Source of the DNA: Effrenium voratum
Lineage: Eukaryota; Sar; Dinophyceae; Suessiales; Symbiodiniaceae
Length of the DNA: 64,000 bases
Reading direction: 5' to 3'
NCBI GenBank assembly: GCA_963377175.1
Contig: CAUJNA010000592.1
Span: 1-64,000, forward strand
In this document: in pieces, positions 1 to 14,295 of the stretch
Layout: every line of letters begins with the position of its first letter
How positions within the stretch are numbered: position 1 is the first letter of the stretch
Notes under the pieces: model-generated
Told to the model about the DNA's origin: nothing
The model's database searches: none
What the model saw: the letters and a program-made list of their open reading frames with translations, nothing else
Translations under genes and position numbers: made by a program

Positions 1-1366
<1,366 letters not shown>

Positions 1367-1379
1367 TTTTTTTGTTGCT

Positions 1380-2110
1380 ATTTTTCCGTTTTCCCCGGCT
1401 CAGGAAGAGACTTTGTTGCTGGAAGGACCTCGGAAAGTTCCAAGGGAAAATCCATGTCAAGAAAAAGTCAAAGTCCAAAGATCCAACCAAAGAGCCAAAA
1501 AGGAAAGGATCAATGGGTCAACTGGCAATGCGGTTTTTCTGTGCCGGACGGAACGGCAACACAAGGGGCAGTGTCAAAGAGAGTCTGTGCCACTTGATCC
1601 CCTTTCAAACAACTCTTGGCCTTCCCTTTCCGGAGTCCAAGCCGTGCCCGGGGCCAAGAGCCGCGCGAAAGAGACTCGCATGAAAAACATCTCAAAGTAA
1701 TACAATAAACAAATGCAAAGATTTAAAAACTAACATAACGCCAAAAATATCATGAATACAAAATTAACTCTTGCATTAATTGTTTGCAATGTATCATTTA
1801 ATCAAGAATTGATTGATGAATTTGAAAAAATGGATCAATTTCAATAATTGTTGTATCATTTTAAAGCTGGGTATATCAGCTTTCAATATTGCTAATGATC
1901 ACTAAATTTGGTTATTATAAATTCAACATCAATCCAAACACAATCTGTTGTTAAATCACACTGCAAATTTGAGCAAGAACATGCTTATTTTTGATACGCT
2001 TCTCAAACAATTGAAAATTTACAATGCAATGCTTGCTAAACTGCTCAATGTATTCAACATATAAATCATTTTGTTTCAACCAATTTGCGAACGAGCGACA
2101 TTGTAATTTC
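1380..2110. other. Intronic sequence, no gene seen
   Basis: About 700 bases with no exon I can support. The part from 1,690 to 2,030 is AT-rich, unlike the surrounding DNA. The next glycosyltransferase exon, which should hold the metal-binding DxD motif, is not here, so this intron continues leftward through the TTG repeat and out of the window. Confidence 0.5.
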
Positions 2111-2121
2111 CGCGGACGGTC

Positions 2122-2869
2122 CTCTTGCTCCAGGACCCGGAGTTTGGTGAAGACGTCGATGAAGCGGCTGGTCTTCCAATTCTTGAACAAGGCCCAGGCC
2201 ACGTGGCTCAAGTACTCCACCTCCCATCAAGCCCCAGAGTTCATGATCCCCAAGCTGTGGGGCACAATTTGGGTATGGGTCAAAATTAAACCATGGGACC
2301 ACAGGTTTCATCCATGTTTCCATTTGCCAGGGTTCCCATTTTGGGTACATATTTTTGACACTGACACTTGGGCACTTTGGGACATGGTTCAAGGCTATTC
2401 AAAGCCCCGCGCCTGGCGGCAGGTCCACCCAGCCGCCGTCAGCGCCTGCAGGTAGGCCTGCGGCACATCCGGCGTGTGCAGCAAAATCCGGTGCGGAGCC
2501 CCGCCGAAACGCAGCCTCAGCTTTGCTGAAAACAGCCGGGCAAACACGACCAGTTCCTTGAAGTCCGCCCAAAACAAACCGAGATCTGAGTGTGTCCACC
2601 CCTTCAAGGGAAACTTAATCAGATTGATGGTTGATGCAGTTGAATCGCCCAGAACATTTAGCTTTCCCCGGATGAAGACAGAGACCGTCTTTTGCATCCC
2701 CACTGCCAACTCCCTAAGAAGCAGGCGCCGCCAAAAAAGCTGCAGAGCAACTAGGCAGTCCTTGGGCCATTGGTGAACCAAGAAGCAGCCCCTCGCCGAG
2801 CACCAGGGCTCCCAGAAAGTAGTTGTGGCACTGCGGTCCATAGAGCAGCGTCGCGTAGGCGTGCCGGCC
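2122..2869 (-). CDS. Glycosyltransferase family 8 (glycogenin-like) domain, three exons, partial
   Basis: Three exons read in order on the minus strand with matching phases: 2869-2790, 2515-2413 and 2220-2122. The first has 'HAYATLLYGPQCHNYFLGAL', the usual GT8 opening strand and helix. The second has 'HRILLHTPDVP' and 'LTAAGW'. The third has 'SRFIDVFTKLRVLEQE', the GT8 'TKL' region just before the DxD metal site. The family transfers sugars from nucleotide-sugars; glycogenin and plant GUX-type enzymes are members. Introns 1 and 2 begin GC, the boundary after exon 3 reads GA, and acceptors are AG|G. The C-terminal part, including the DxD, lies left of the window. It may be the C-terminal end of the coiled-coil gene upstream or a separate gene; I cannot decide. 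The sugar substrate is not inferable. Confidence 0.75.
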
Positions 2870-3559
2870 CTCCACCGGCAAGTTTTTCCGCACCGATTTG
2901 CCTGGGTGAAAGCAGCCAGGGCGTCTTTGGGGAGTGGAGTCGTTTGGTGGGGCCCTTCTCCCCTTTTTGTGAGAACTGAGGGCTGCGGGATTCTTCTTGC
3001 ACTTCCCTTCAAAGGGAAAAGAGGAACAAATACCTGGACTGAACCAAAAGCTCGAATTTGGACCACAGGACAGCTGGAAAGCAACGTTGGCCCCGGCTCA
3101 GTTTATCTGAAAGGCTAAGAGGCAAGTCTTTCCTCCGAAAGTAGTCTAAGTAAGCTTCACCAACCAAAAAAAACCGTTCAAACATCACATCCCTGCTTGT
3201 TGTCCACCAAGGGGGGCCTCCTGAAACCGACCAAAGCCGCCCGCAGCGCCTGGCGTGGGCACCAGGCGCAGCGGGCGCCGGCACCAGGGGCACCCGGCCA
3301 CTTTCCGCAGCGCCAGAGGCGAGGCCCGCGCCGGGCGCACGGCACAGCCGGCGGGGCTGAAGTCCGAGTCGCACCAGGCCTAGAGCCAAGGACCAAAAGG
3401 ACCTTCCCAGACCTACGGAAAACAGAGGTCAGGTTGTTTTTCTCTCTCCGGGGTGGGGTCTCCTAAGGCATTTTTTTGGAACTGAGTGTGAGTGGTGAGA
3501 AGGCCGCGAGCCCGCCATACCCAGTGCAGTTAAGGCCTACGGCTTTGAAGCCTCACCAT

Positions 3560-6500
3560 CCACTCGCCTCTAGACCGCACAGCCGCTGCTTCAGCAGCCC
3601 TTCCAGCAACAGATCCTGGTCGCTTGCGGACAGCTTCTTCGCCGCCTCCAGCACTGAGCTCAGCTCCGACTCCATGAAAAGCCGGGCACTAGGAAAGATC
3701 CACAGATCCGCCGATTCAGAACTCTCCTGTTGGACCTGCGCTGTTGGTTTCTTGCTGCTGTTCCTTGTTGTTAGCTTGTTTCATTCTTATTTGCTTCTGG
3801 GCTTTCCCCCCTTGTCCATGGCAAGGATGCTAGGGATCATGACTACACCCTGCCATGCTAGCCTGCTGTGTCCAACAAACGTGAGTTCAGGATGCCGGGC
3901 AACCAGGCTACGTCTGCTCATGCCCCTTTCCTCCCATAGTCCATGGGTTGGGCCATGATTCCTGGACGACAGCATGCAAATCAGCCGATCGGCGTGCGCG
4001 CGCACCACACACAGAGCGTCCTCGCTGCCGCGCCGCTGCTCCTGCCCAAAAAAGGTGGGCAATGACTCTGGGAAAAGGCATGTTTCTTAGGACGCGCACA
4101 CATGGGACTCCTACAAATGCAGCTGGCCAGAAGACATGCAGAAAGACGCGCACCACCACCACCCACCCCCTGGCAGCCTGCAGCTCCTCCTGCTGCTTGC
4201 GCAAGCTGAAGATCTCCCCTGACCGGAGTAGGGTTTTTGTTTTTTCACTGGAAGCTGGGCCATGCGTGAAAACGGATGGACCAAAAAGCCCTGGTCACTC
4301 TGCAACTCGATAGATCCAGACTCCGTTTCGCCAAGCCTTGCAAGGAACCATTTTCGTGCTGGGCTCACGGCCAGCCATGGCCTCACATCCTCCCACCGCC
4401 TGGGCGGAAAGGACGCTTGCCTGGCCGATGGAAGGGCCCGCCCGGTGTGCCTCCCTGAGCTGCTCCTCCAGTGACTGCAGGGCCTGAAAGTCGGGTGGCT
4501 CAGGGCCGAGGCTCAGAAAAAAGTGCTGGTGCTCAGTAGGGAATGTGAATGAAACCAGGCGTCCCCTCAAAGGGATGGTTTACATACAAGTCTCATTCCC
4601 TCACTCCCTGCTGAGCACCAGCAAGAATCTGGTGGTCCATGGCGAGAATTGGGTTGGCTTCGGTGGTTTGCTCAGAACCAGGTCCCATCCGGAAGCCTGA
4701 GTCCCCAGCCTTCTCGTCCTGTCTCAGCTTCAGCTCCCAGTCCTGGCACATTTGGATCCCCCGATCCGGTGGAGGGCTCGTTGCCTCGCCCAGGTGTGCA
4801 ATTGTGGGATGTTGCAGGTGTGAAGCCTTGGAGTCCCAATTCTGGGATTCATGTTCAGGTCCAAAAAAAGGGATCCGGGTGCTTGACACATACCCAAGAA
4901 GGCCAAATGCGGCTGCAGCATCCCGTCTGCTTTATTTTTCCAGGCTCCCCAGCAGCCCCGCCTCTGCGCGGCGCTTGGCCGCCTCAAGCTCCGCCAAGCG
5001 CAGAGCCGCCAGGTGCGCAGCCTGCGGCCGCCAATGGCCCAAAGGCTCCCCCTGAACAGCCCTTCGGCTCCAGAAAGCAGTGCAAGGCGACGGCAAATTA
5101 CGCTTTCAATGTTCATTCCTTTGAGATAGCCGTGGTTTGAAGACGCCAAGGCCCACCCAACGCCTCACCTGGCCCCCAACACCCTCCCCAACTTCTGGGC
5201 TCCCGGGCGTGACGCTCCGCGTCCTGCTGCTGCGCTGCGAGCTGAGCCTTCGCCGGATGGGCCCGACGCCCCAGGCCCCAGGCAAGCGCATTGAAAACTG
5301 AAGTGCCCCAGGCGGCCACCAAATGGGCACGACTGAATTGATTGACGGCACAGCTCAAAACTGCTCAATGGCGGCCACCAGCAAACAAACCCGTACCACG
5401 ATTGAAAGTGACCGAAGCATTGGCGATTGCATACGTGTCGTTGGCGGTTGCATCCGCGCCTTGCTGGAAGCTTGCAAGGCCTGGTGCATCTTCGCTGGAG
5501 ACGAGCCAGTTTTCGGGCTTTGTCAAAATGGAGCTCCTCTTTTCTGTTGCCAGGGGGCCTGGGTAGCGCTTCTAGGGTTTGCAAAAGCTAGCCTGCTGTA
5601 GATGAGGGAGGCTCACAGGAAGTTTGGAAGGCTGGAGCTGTAAATGGAACCTTTTTTGGTGGGTGCCACAACGTGAGTCGAAACTGCACTGCTGCTTTTC
5701 GGCTATAGGCTATGATCTATCAATGAAGGTGTGAGGTTGCATTTGTTCAGGCACCCAACCATCCAGACAATCCGGGATGGAGACAGGGCATTTTTGGGCA
5801 GGGGCACCCAGTTTCCCCTTCCCGCCTCTGCCTCCTGTCAAACCCTGATAACCCTGGCAACCTGTCACCAACCAATCGCCAAATCCCCGCCAGGCGAGCC
5901 ACTCACGACCATCCCAGCACCAGCAACCCACCTCGTGGAGCTGGGCGATCTGCTGCTGCAGGTGCTGCCCGCCTTGGGCTTTGCAGAAGGAATCAAACGA
6001 CCCCAAGGCCACGAAAAAGGGAAATGCAGAGAATGTAGTACACCCACACACCCAGAACGTCTCCTTAGTTCATCTGAAAAGGGCGCCGATTCTCAGAGGC
6101 CGCCTTTTCCCTCAGAGGCCTGACACAACAGAATTGGAACAAACTTTTGGACGCACTGCGTTTGGCGCAAGTTCAGGCGCGGGCACGCGCGCACGCATGC
6201 ACAAGCCACAAGCCACCACAAAATCCACCAGTCTCTTCCCACATCCCTCCCAACCAACCAACAAAAAAAAGAACTTCAAACCAATCCTGCCAAAATCCAA
6301 GAAACATACTAAAACCACCCATTCCCCCCCCCCCCCCCGTCTTTTTGTCCATGCGTCACCACCCCAGGCACCGGCCCCTCTCGAGCCCCCGAGCTGAGCT
6401 TCGCCCCGGCGAGCGCCGCGGCGCTGCGCTGGGCGCCGCCCCGCAGCTCCGCGGCCTCCGCCCGGAGCCGCGCCGCGGCGGCCTCGGTGCCTTTGAGCTG

Positions 6501-9500
6501 CGCGGCCAGCTGATCCTCGGGCGCGGGGCGGGCGGCGGGGTGGCGGGGTGCTGGGCGCTGCGTTGGTTGGAGCCGTGGTTGGAGTACAAGGTGTTTTTCT
6601 TTTTGGGCGGGGGGGGTTGCTTTGGAGTACAATGGCTGGTGTTATATATATATATATATATTTGGTTGGGGGGGTCAAGAGGGTTGAGGGTTGAGGTTTT
6701 GGGGATGGGGTGTCAGAAAGTAGGGGCCCTTTTTGGTATCCCCGAGCCAGGATCCAAAAAGGGGCCATAGTCTCCACACAACATCTGAGCCGAGCGCATG
6801 CTTGGCTCTCATGGCAGCCTGGTCCTTGCAGCAAGGGCTGCAAGTTCAATGGGCGGGCCTGTTTGATTCACTTCCAAACCGGTTTTGGAGCCATGCGCCA
6901 AAAGGTTCAACAGGGGGAAGGCCCCCCAACCGCCCCAAGCAGTGGAGTCGAGAAAGCCAGGACCTGAATTTGCTCCATGGTACATTAGCCCCACAGAATT
7001 AAAGCAACTTGAGTTGGCCAACTGGCCATGTGCCCGTGTCTCAGCTCGCTTTTCCGACCGAAACCCGTGTTTCAAAAGAACAATGGGGTCGAGTGACTCC
7101 AATAAACAGCTCTGGAAAAGCGAACGGGGGCCTCCTGGATCTGGCTGTGGCGTGCAGAGAGGTCTTCGTACTGCCTGCCAAAGGTCCAAGCTGCAAGCAT
7201 GGCGCGCCACGTCACCCACGCCGTCAGAGCCGAAGCACCGCCCAAGCCGAAGCATGTTGAAGCACACCACCATTATTTCAAAACTATATGTCTGGGCTAG
7301 TTGGTTGAGCTTTGTTTTGGCTCTTTTGAAAGGAGTCCCGAAAGCCCCGACCAGTTTCTTGGCTTCGTCGTCCACAATTCTGCGACTGCGAAGCGTTTCC
7401 ATCAACTTTGAAAAGCTCGCCCACTTACGCGGACCCCGTGGTTTGCAAGGAAAATTGGCTCTCAGCGTTCCCACTGGACAAAAGGTGGAAAGGTATGAGT
7501 CAACAACTGGGACCATGCGCAGAATCCAAATGGTGGCGACTGTGAGCCCGGCAGGGTAGTGAAAATAATCTCGAGCAAAACCCTGCAGAGACATATGACC
7601 TAAAGAGAATCACGCGACTTGGATGCTTTTGCCTGATGAAAACCAGGTAGGGAACAGCCTGGCCGCACAGTTGGCCACGCTCCGTTCCCCCCACATGTCA
7701 ACCAGGTGCCCAAAGGTCCCCCCATAGGACCCAGTCAGGCCGGCCGGCCTGGCAAGCGGCGCCACGCTGGTCTCAGAGCTCCGCTCCCACGCCTGCCGAT
7801 CCGGCTCACGAAGGCCATGGCGATGAGCTTTCTGAGTGTGGATGGCTATGCGGCCATCCGGGCTCGACGTTTAGGGGGCACACCGACATCTACTTCAAGA
7901 ATATAATTGATTTACAGGTATGGTTGGCCCCCAATTGCGTGCATACGAATTTTAATAGTCACAAGGTCGTGCTGCTTCTGTGTCGTTGTTGATGCTTGCT
8001 CTTGATTTGATCGACCCCACCCCCAAAGCCCCACACTGCTTCACAACTTGCGCGCCTGTAGCTGCGCGAGATACCTCACGCGCCGCCGCTGAGTGCACCA
8101 TGCGGGGACGTTTCAGAGCAACGTGTTTGGAACAGGCGATTTCATGCAATGTTGATGAACGGGGTCAGGTGCGCAAAGCGCTGCGTTCAAGGACACATGT
8201 TTTTCCGTTTGTTGGGCTAGCCCCGACGGATGTCGAGTGATTCTGCCGGGTTGCTGCCGTCTCTGTAGCAGAGCATCCGTTTGCCCGCCATCAATTGGTC
8301 ACTCAAATTGGAGATCTCTCCAAGTGGTTGGTTTCTTCTTGGCGTCTGTGCAAACATATCCCATGATTTCTGAGGCAAACTCCCTCCCCCAACGAAAATG
8401 AAGAATGGGCGGATGAAATCCTCTTGAGAATCATTCCCCACAGCCAGACACGCGGCATCGGGAACATGCCCCCCCCAAGCTCGCCAAGACACTGGCTCGC
8501 ATCCCGGGCCTGGCCCGCCTGGCAAGCCGGTCATCCAGTCACACCCCAAGAAAACCCCAAGAAAACACCGAGGTGAGACTCAGCCAGGTTTGCCACGTTT
8601 GACCTCCATCCCCCTTCCTCCTGCAGCGAGGGAGCAAAAAAAACGGGAACCTTCCCCCCTAAGACTCGGAAAGGACGCCACCCTCCGTGGCGGCCTGCAG
8701 CAAGCCCAGCTTGGAGGACAAGCACCCGTGCCTGGCGGAAGGCGGAAGGCGAGTCTCGAGTGGTGTGTGTGTGTGTGATCTCGAGGTGTGCTTGGTTGGA
8801 CAACTTGTTTTGAAGAAGCTGGTCAAATCAACCAAAGGTGAGCATGAAGTCACAGTGCCAAGAGGTCCCTTCCGCAAATTTGCGAGCTGAGATCTGGGCT
8901 GGTGGCTGGAAGTCAGGTTCTCCAGCACGCGCTGCTCCTTCTCAGACCTGGGCGCTTGGCTGCCACAATGCCCAAATGGGACCGAACAACACTCACAGAG
9001 GCAACCATTCCCGTTTTTGAAGTGACTGGGGAGACGTGGAACTGCCTTTCATTCATGGGGGCCATACAAGTAACCTCCCCTGTAGATGCTGTCTTGAGGC
9101 ACCCCTGTCTCATGGCCCCCTTGGACACCCGGCTGCAGGAGCTTTGCCAGGCTGTCGATGGCCTCCGGGCTTCGCTTCTTGGAAACTTGTGTCCCGCAAT
9201 GTGTTCAAAGCCGTTTGGCAACCGTGGCATTTGTCTTTCTCTGAGCTTGCTGCCTGCACCACGTTGGCCTTGCTGCCGGCACCCTGGGGTCACAAGGCCG
9301 AACACCATGACACGCAAGAAAGTCCGGCACCAAACGCCTTGTGGAAGTGGCCGTGCGACAAAAGGCGGTTGGCAAACATCTGCAGCATGCCCTGGCCAGA
9401 ACTGCCACGAAACTCCAAGGCAGCGCATGCAAGGTGGTTGCATGAAGTGCACGAGCCTCAGAAAGACCGCTACTGCAAAGATTGCAAAGTATCGGAGAGG

Positions 9501-9572
9501 CTCCCAGCTTCACTTGACCAATGACCGAACGCCAATCAGTGCCTTGACCTCCGTCTGAAGCTCCGTTGCATC
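3560..9572 (-). CDS. Coiled-coil protein, downstream exons (scattered)
   Basis: Scattered short open stretches on the minus strand look like exons of a charged, Ala/Leu/Glu/Gln-rich coiled-coil protein: 9572-9543 ('DATELQTEVK'), 9162 downward ('AIDSLAKLLQ'), about 8950-8900 ('SEKEQRVLENL'), about 8735-8690, about 6510-6390 ('AARLRAEAAELRGGAQ'), about 5980-5935 ('GGQHLQQQIAQLHE'), about 5275-5190 ('KAQLAAQQQDAERHA'), about 5010-4940 ('RLAELEAAKRRAEA'), about 4475-4400 ('LQSLEEQLREAH') and about 3675-3565 ('EAAKKLSASDQDLLLEGLL'). Most start after AG|G. They continue the exon series seen at 42-46 kb and 18-19 kb. Exact ends are uncertain and some pieces may be false. Function unknown; golgin-like or motor-associated coiled coils would look the same. 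Confidence 0.45.
6560..8690. other. Long intron, one doubtful exon
   Basis: Mostly non-coding. A TA run lies at about 6643-6661 and G/C homopolymers are common. One minus-strand stretch near 7440-7320, reading through 'FSKLMETLRSRRIVDDEA', could be a short exon because it is charged and helical, but it lacks a convincing pair of splice sites. I see nothing else that can be defended. Confidence 0.3.
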
Positions 9573-9760
9573 CTGCCTGCATTGGGCCCGCTTAGGTACG
9601 CGGGCATCGCAAGTCCCGCGCGCCCTGCCTGAGCCTCGACTGCTCGGTGTGGAGGATACTCGCTGCCTGGCACAGAAGCCCGGGCAAACCCTCCCTGCCA
9701 CTTTGACGTTTCCAAAGGGAAAGAGGGAGAGAGAGAGAGAGAGAGATACATATAGAAAAA

Positions 9761-9931
9761 TGTCAAACTACATGCTTCACTTCCTGCATTTGTGTTGCAT
9801 GTGACTGCAGGCCTTGAGCTCACTACATCGCATGAGTAAAAGGTGGATTGCTGCAGGCTACAATCGGTTGACTGTTTGTTTGAACACTACAGCACTTGCA
9901 CTTGTAAGCAAAGTAACCACCGATTTTAACG
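9761..9931 (+). repeat. Copia 5' LTR
   Basis: A 171-bp sequence beginning TGTCAAACTACATG. It is repeated at 17243-17413 with one A/T difference near the 3' end (TTTTAACG here, TTTTTACG there). It starts with TG but I do not see the usual CA terminus. The 5' LTR should carry the promoter and the 5' end of the genomic RNA. Confidence 0.93.
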
Positions 9932-9946
9932 TGGTAGCGGAGCTGA
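9932..9946 (+). other. Primer-binding site (initiator Met tRNA type)
   Basis: TGGTAGCGGAGCTGA follows the 5' LTR directly. It begins TGGTA, the complement of the 3' end of a tRNA ending TACCA, as in many copia elements primed by initiator-methionine tRNA. The exact tRNA cannot be settled without the host tRNA sequence. Confidence 0.6.
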
Positions 9947-10009
9947 GATCCTAAACATAGGGGAGCTCCAGTAAGCAGTAAGTACTACAACCACAGTAAC
10001 AGCAGTCAC

Positions 10010-10792
10010 ATGCCAAACTACTACGACATGTCAGGAGAAGCAGCATCAGCCTCAGCACAACAAACTACAGGAGCAGAGAACGGGCCAACAGCAGACACAG
10101 TAGGAGCCACAACTACGGGAGCAGGAACAGAACAAGACAACGACGTTCAGAGACTACATAGACACAAACTGCCACCATCCTTCTTCACTGGTGACTACTC
10201 CCAGTATGAAGAATGGCTGTTCAAGCTACAAGCATACCTCGGCCTCATAGACCGAGACTTCGACCTGGTGCTACAACTAGCACAAGTGGCTACACGACAG
10301 ATTGAGGACACAGACATAAAAGCCCACATACGCGACCCTACACAAGCAACAAAAGCAGTAGACCTCTCACGAGATCTACACTACATCCTCATTAATATCT
10401 GTCAGGGAGCAGCAGCTACAGTAGTAAGGCAAAACCGCTACAACGCAAACGGATGTGAAACACTACGACTACTACACAACAGGTTCAGCCTACCAGTAGG
10501 AACAAGGAGCGTTGGTTACCTTACCAAACTACTGGAACCCACATTCAACGAAGCGCAGTTTGAAGAACAATTTCTACAATGGGAATACGACATCAACCGC
10601 TACGAGAAAGACAATGGATCAGCACTACCAGATGGAATCAAAATAGCAATACTACTCAACAAAACCAAAGGAGCACTGCAGCAACACCTCCAACTGCGAG
10701 CTGGACAGATCACGAACTACATCGAGATCAGAGCACTCATCCTGGACTACTACAAACGATTTCAGCCTTCACTAGATCTACTTCAGCAGTAG
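10010..10792 (+). CDS. gag: Copia gag capsid region
   Basis: A 260-residue open frame starting at the first ATG after the primer-binding site. An N-terminal low-complexity Ala/Ser/Gln/Thr stretch is followed by a helical gag core with 'YSQYEEWLFKLQAYLGL' and 'LTKLLEPTFNEAQFEEQF', typical of the UBN2/copia gag capsid domain that forms the virus-like particle. The frame ends at a TAG at 10790. The nucleocapsid continues in another frame from about this point, so either a programmed frameshift or an indel separates gag from pol. Codon use is strongly biased to A- and C-ending codons, like the rest of the element. Confidence 0.85.
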   Translation: MPNYYDMSGEAASASAQQTTGAENGPTADTVGATTTGAGTEQDNDVQRLHRHKLPPSFFTGDYSQYEEWLFKLQAYLGLIDRDFDLVLQLAQVATRQIEDTDIKAHIRDPTQATKAVDLSRDLHYILINICQGAAATVVRQNRYNANGCETLRLLHNRFSLPVGTRSVGYLTKLLEPTFNEAQFEEQFLQWEYDINRYEKDNGSALPDGIKIAILLNKTKGALQQHLQLRAGQITNYIEIRALILDYYKRFQPSLDLLQQ

Positions 10793-10795
10793 GAA

Positions 10796-12825
10796 CAAAC
10801 TACAATGGAGGAACTGCACCAATGGATGTTGACAACATATGGAGGAAAGGAAGAAGCTACAAAGGCAAAGGAAAAGGAACAGGAAAAGGCGGCTACAAAG
10901 GAAGCAAGAGCAAAGGCAAGTACAGGAGGAAAGGACACTACAAAGGATTCGACAAAGGCAGCAAAGGAAACTACAACAAAGGAGGATACAACAAGAGCAA
11001 AGGAAAAGGCTACTCAGGATCCAAAGGATATGGATCAAGCAAAGGCTACAAAGGCCAAGGACACTACAGCAAATCAAAAGGAAAAGGAAGCAACAACCAC
11101 ACAACATGCCATCGATGTGGCAAGCCCGGCCACTGGGCACAAGACTGCAGAGTGCCGGTATGGCACATAGGAGAAGGAGAAGAACTACATCCACTAGAAC
11201 AAGAACAAGCAGATCACGACAACAATGATGAACTACCTCAGGATGTGAACGACACTTGGGACTGGTACTACGAAGGAGACGAAGGACAACACGAGGTGAA
11301 CTACATGGAGGAGAACTGGAACGACTACGACTATGACAACAGCTGGGATTGGAATGACAACAGCTATGAGGACACAGCATACTACATTGGAGGCATCAAC
11401 GAGTCACACCTCACCATTGGACACATCAGACAAGCAAACTCACGACTACACAAGCACAAATCCAAATCACTACTTGTCAAGAGAACAACACACACAACAT
11501 CATGGAACGACCACAGCAAGAGCTTTCAACAATTCCTACAAGAAGACAACACACAGCCACACTTTGACATAGCAGCAGCAAGACAACAACAAAGGAACAA
11601 GAAGATTGAGGACACCATCACACACTACATCATGTACTCCAACTTCAAGTCATACCACCACCTGTTGATCGACTCAGGAGCATCTACACATGTTTGCCCG
11701 AAGGACTACGCACCAGACCTACCGCTACGACCTTGTGGAGAATCGGTTCCACAACTCTACACGGTTACAAACAAGAAGATTCCTGTCTACGGCATCAAGT
11801 ACGTTCCCTACAAGCAGGACAACTTCAGAATCATGATACCCTACTACGTCTGTGATGTGAAGTATCCAATCCTCAGTGCATCAAGACTACTTGATAGAGG
11901 ATATGGACTTGGCTTCATTCCATGACACTGCACCATCACACATGGACAACAACAAGCACACCTCATAAGACACTCAGGACTTTTCTACCTGCGAGCAGAG
12001 AAGATCGACATCCCTACAGGATTCGACATCTACCCAATGACTACAGACAATGGAAAATCCATTGCTGTGATTCAACCTACAGAGAAAACAGTACAACAAC
12101 AAGAACAAATTGCACCACTCACTCACACAGACCAAGGACTACGACAGATCCTTGGTGGAAACACTGACTACTGGAAACTTGATGGTGACTACGCCATCAG
12201 AGTACACAAACGACCACGCAAAGCATTATTCACACCACACAACAGCGGTTGCCCAATACCTGAAGGACAACTAGATGATTGGCGACTAACCATCATCAAC
12301 AGACAAGGGCAAGAGCAAGAACAACTACAAGAGAACCCAACACAACTTTCCAAGCAAGAACTGCAACGAAGACTAGAAGCTGACAACTGGACTGGAGAAA
12401 CCAGATTCAGAAGAAAGATAACACCTACACGCAGAGCAACATCAAAGACCACACCAACAAGGCAGAGCTCACAACCACAACGGCTAATGGACACACCAAT
12501 CAGATCAAAGATCCAACTACGAGCACCACAAAAGATATGGAGACCGAAAGCAGCACCTTCTACAGATCTTGACACCACACAACCAAAGGAGACAATCCAC
12601 AGACCACTCACAGCACAGGAGGACAACCAAGACTACTGGGAAAGACAAGGTGAATACTGGATAAGACACCACACAACACTTAGAACAACTCTATTCACTC
12701 CAACAGATGGACCAGGACATCCACCAATCACAGAACTACAATCACTCACAACAACTTTGGAGAAGTTTCGCAACGCAAAGATGACTGGACAGTCATGGGC
12801 AACGCAGCACTACCATTTCAATTGA
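10796..12825 (+). pseudogene. pol: Copia nucleocapsid, protease and pre-integrase region, TGA-interrupted
   Basis: One frame from about 10.8 kb to 12.8 kb, broken only by an in-frame TGA at 11923-11925. It starts with a Gly/Lys-rich basic stretch built from KGKG and YKG units. A CCHC zinc knuckle (CHRCGKPGHWAQDC, near 11110-11150) and an acidic Trp/Tyr-rich linker follow, then the aspartic protease with 'LLIDSGASTHVCP' near 11665. After the stop the frame continues with 'GLFYLRAEKIDIP' and a Thr/Gln-rich spacer leading to integrase. The protease would cut Gag-Pol and the knuckle binds RNA. The stop could be a real mutation or a sequencing error. Confidence 0.8.
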
Positions 12826-13700
12826 AAGGAACAACAAGGTTCACCGTGAAGAAAGACTACGAGTACATCCAGGAGAACCACGATGAGGAACAACAACACG
12901 AGCATCATGAAGCACACAGAGCAAGAGGACTACGACAACTGCAGCAGCCCACTCCACAACAAATAGCAGAACACAACTTGACACACCTACCATACAGAAA
13001 TTGGTGTCCAATTTGCGTTCAAGGCAGCAAAGGACGCCAGGACAACTACAAGAAACAACAATCACGACAACCCATCATCCAAGTGGATTTTGCCTACATC
13101 AAATCACAACAAGATCCGAAGACCATACCAGTCTTAACAGCAGTTGATGTTACTACACAACTGTGCATGGCCTACAAAAGCAACAGCATCCAAAGTCGGC
13201 TCAATGACTCTACGACATTCACCATCCTACAGCAGCAACAGTCAAGGAAGCGTTGAGCGACTACATAGAACACTTCGGACAAATCCGCGTCGTCAAAGCT
13301 CAGGTTGAAAGCAACTACAGCATGACGATGTCCACAACGCACTGTCTACTACCTTGGATAGTACGACATGCAGCATGGACGGTAAATCGCTACGTCATTC
13401 ACTCAGACGGCTACACAAGCTTTGAACGCCGCTGGGGAAGAAACTACGAGCGAGCAATCTGCGAATTTGGCGAGACACTACTTTACCTTCCACCACAACC
13501 CAAGAAACTTCCAAAAGCAGACCTACGGATGCAGAAATGCATCTGGCTCGGAAAAGTTTCCGAAACCGGAGAAAACTACGTCGCAACGGAATCAGGCGTA
13601 CAAAAGGTACGAACAGTACGGAGACTACAACCGAACTTCAAATACGACCTCGCACTGTTGAACAAAGTTTCCGGCACACCATGGGCACCACGACGGAACA
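12795..13700 (+). pseudogene. Copia integrase with internal deletion
   Basis: The N-terminal HHCC-type segment ('HNLTHLPYRNWCPIC') and the first catalytic Asp ('IIQVDFAYI') are in one frame to about 13256. The region that should carry the second Asp is missing. The catalytic Glu region ('GSVERLHRTL') follows near 13240-13275 in a shifted frame, then the C-terminal part ('LPWIVRHAAWTVNRY', 'SDGYTSFERRWG') in a frame open to 14476. So roughly 40 residues of the core are gone and the frame changes twice. A functional DDE strand-transfer enzyme cannot be made from this copy. The family normally inserts the cDNA into the host chromosome. Confidence 0.82.
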
Positions 13701-14295
13701 CCGACAACCCTTCGTTCGCAACATTGTTGGATACGCAACTACAACCGTCAAAGAAAAGAAGGTCCACGCAAGATTTCGGACAACAAACAAACGCTACGGA
13801 CGACATCGTTGCGGAACCCGCAACAAAACAACAACGCACTACACCACCTCCACAACTTCCGTCCACATCGACGTCAGGTTCACGACCACTACCGGATAGT
13901 CCTATGGCTACTTCACCAACCGGACGACAACATCCACCACTACCAGCACCACCTCGACAAACACTACGACGTTTAACTCCGGAAGAAGTAATGCAACCAA
14001 CTAAAGCACAGAAGACCTCCAAGGACACTACAATCAGATCAACGGAGCAAGCAACCAAAGAACCACCACCACTACGACAGAAGATCAACGCAGTGACACT
14101 TCCCAACGGCAAATCCATCACCCCCTACACAAACGACGACACCTCAGAAGACCAACCCATAATCTTCGACAACGAAGGTTACGACGAAACACAACTACTG
14201 GAAGGAATGAAACACGAGTCAAACCAAATGAAGCTACATGACGTCTACGACGAAGTAGATGCGTCTACCGTCGACGACAACGTCATAGAGAAGCG

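Noticed and set aside
6112..6849. A 245-residue minus-strand open frame
   Set aside because: It runs through a (TA) microsatellite, C homopolymers and an unrelated coiled-coil exon in another frame; no coherent protein.
6809..7594. 261-residue minus-strand open frame
   Set aside because: Apart from a short charged stretch near 7.4 kb it has no domain or repeat pattern and crosses likely intron sequence; kept only as a doubtful exon.
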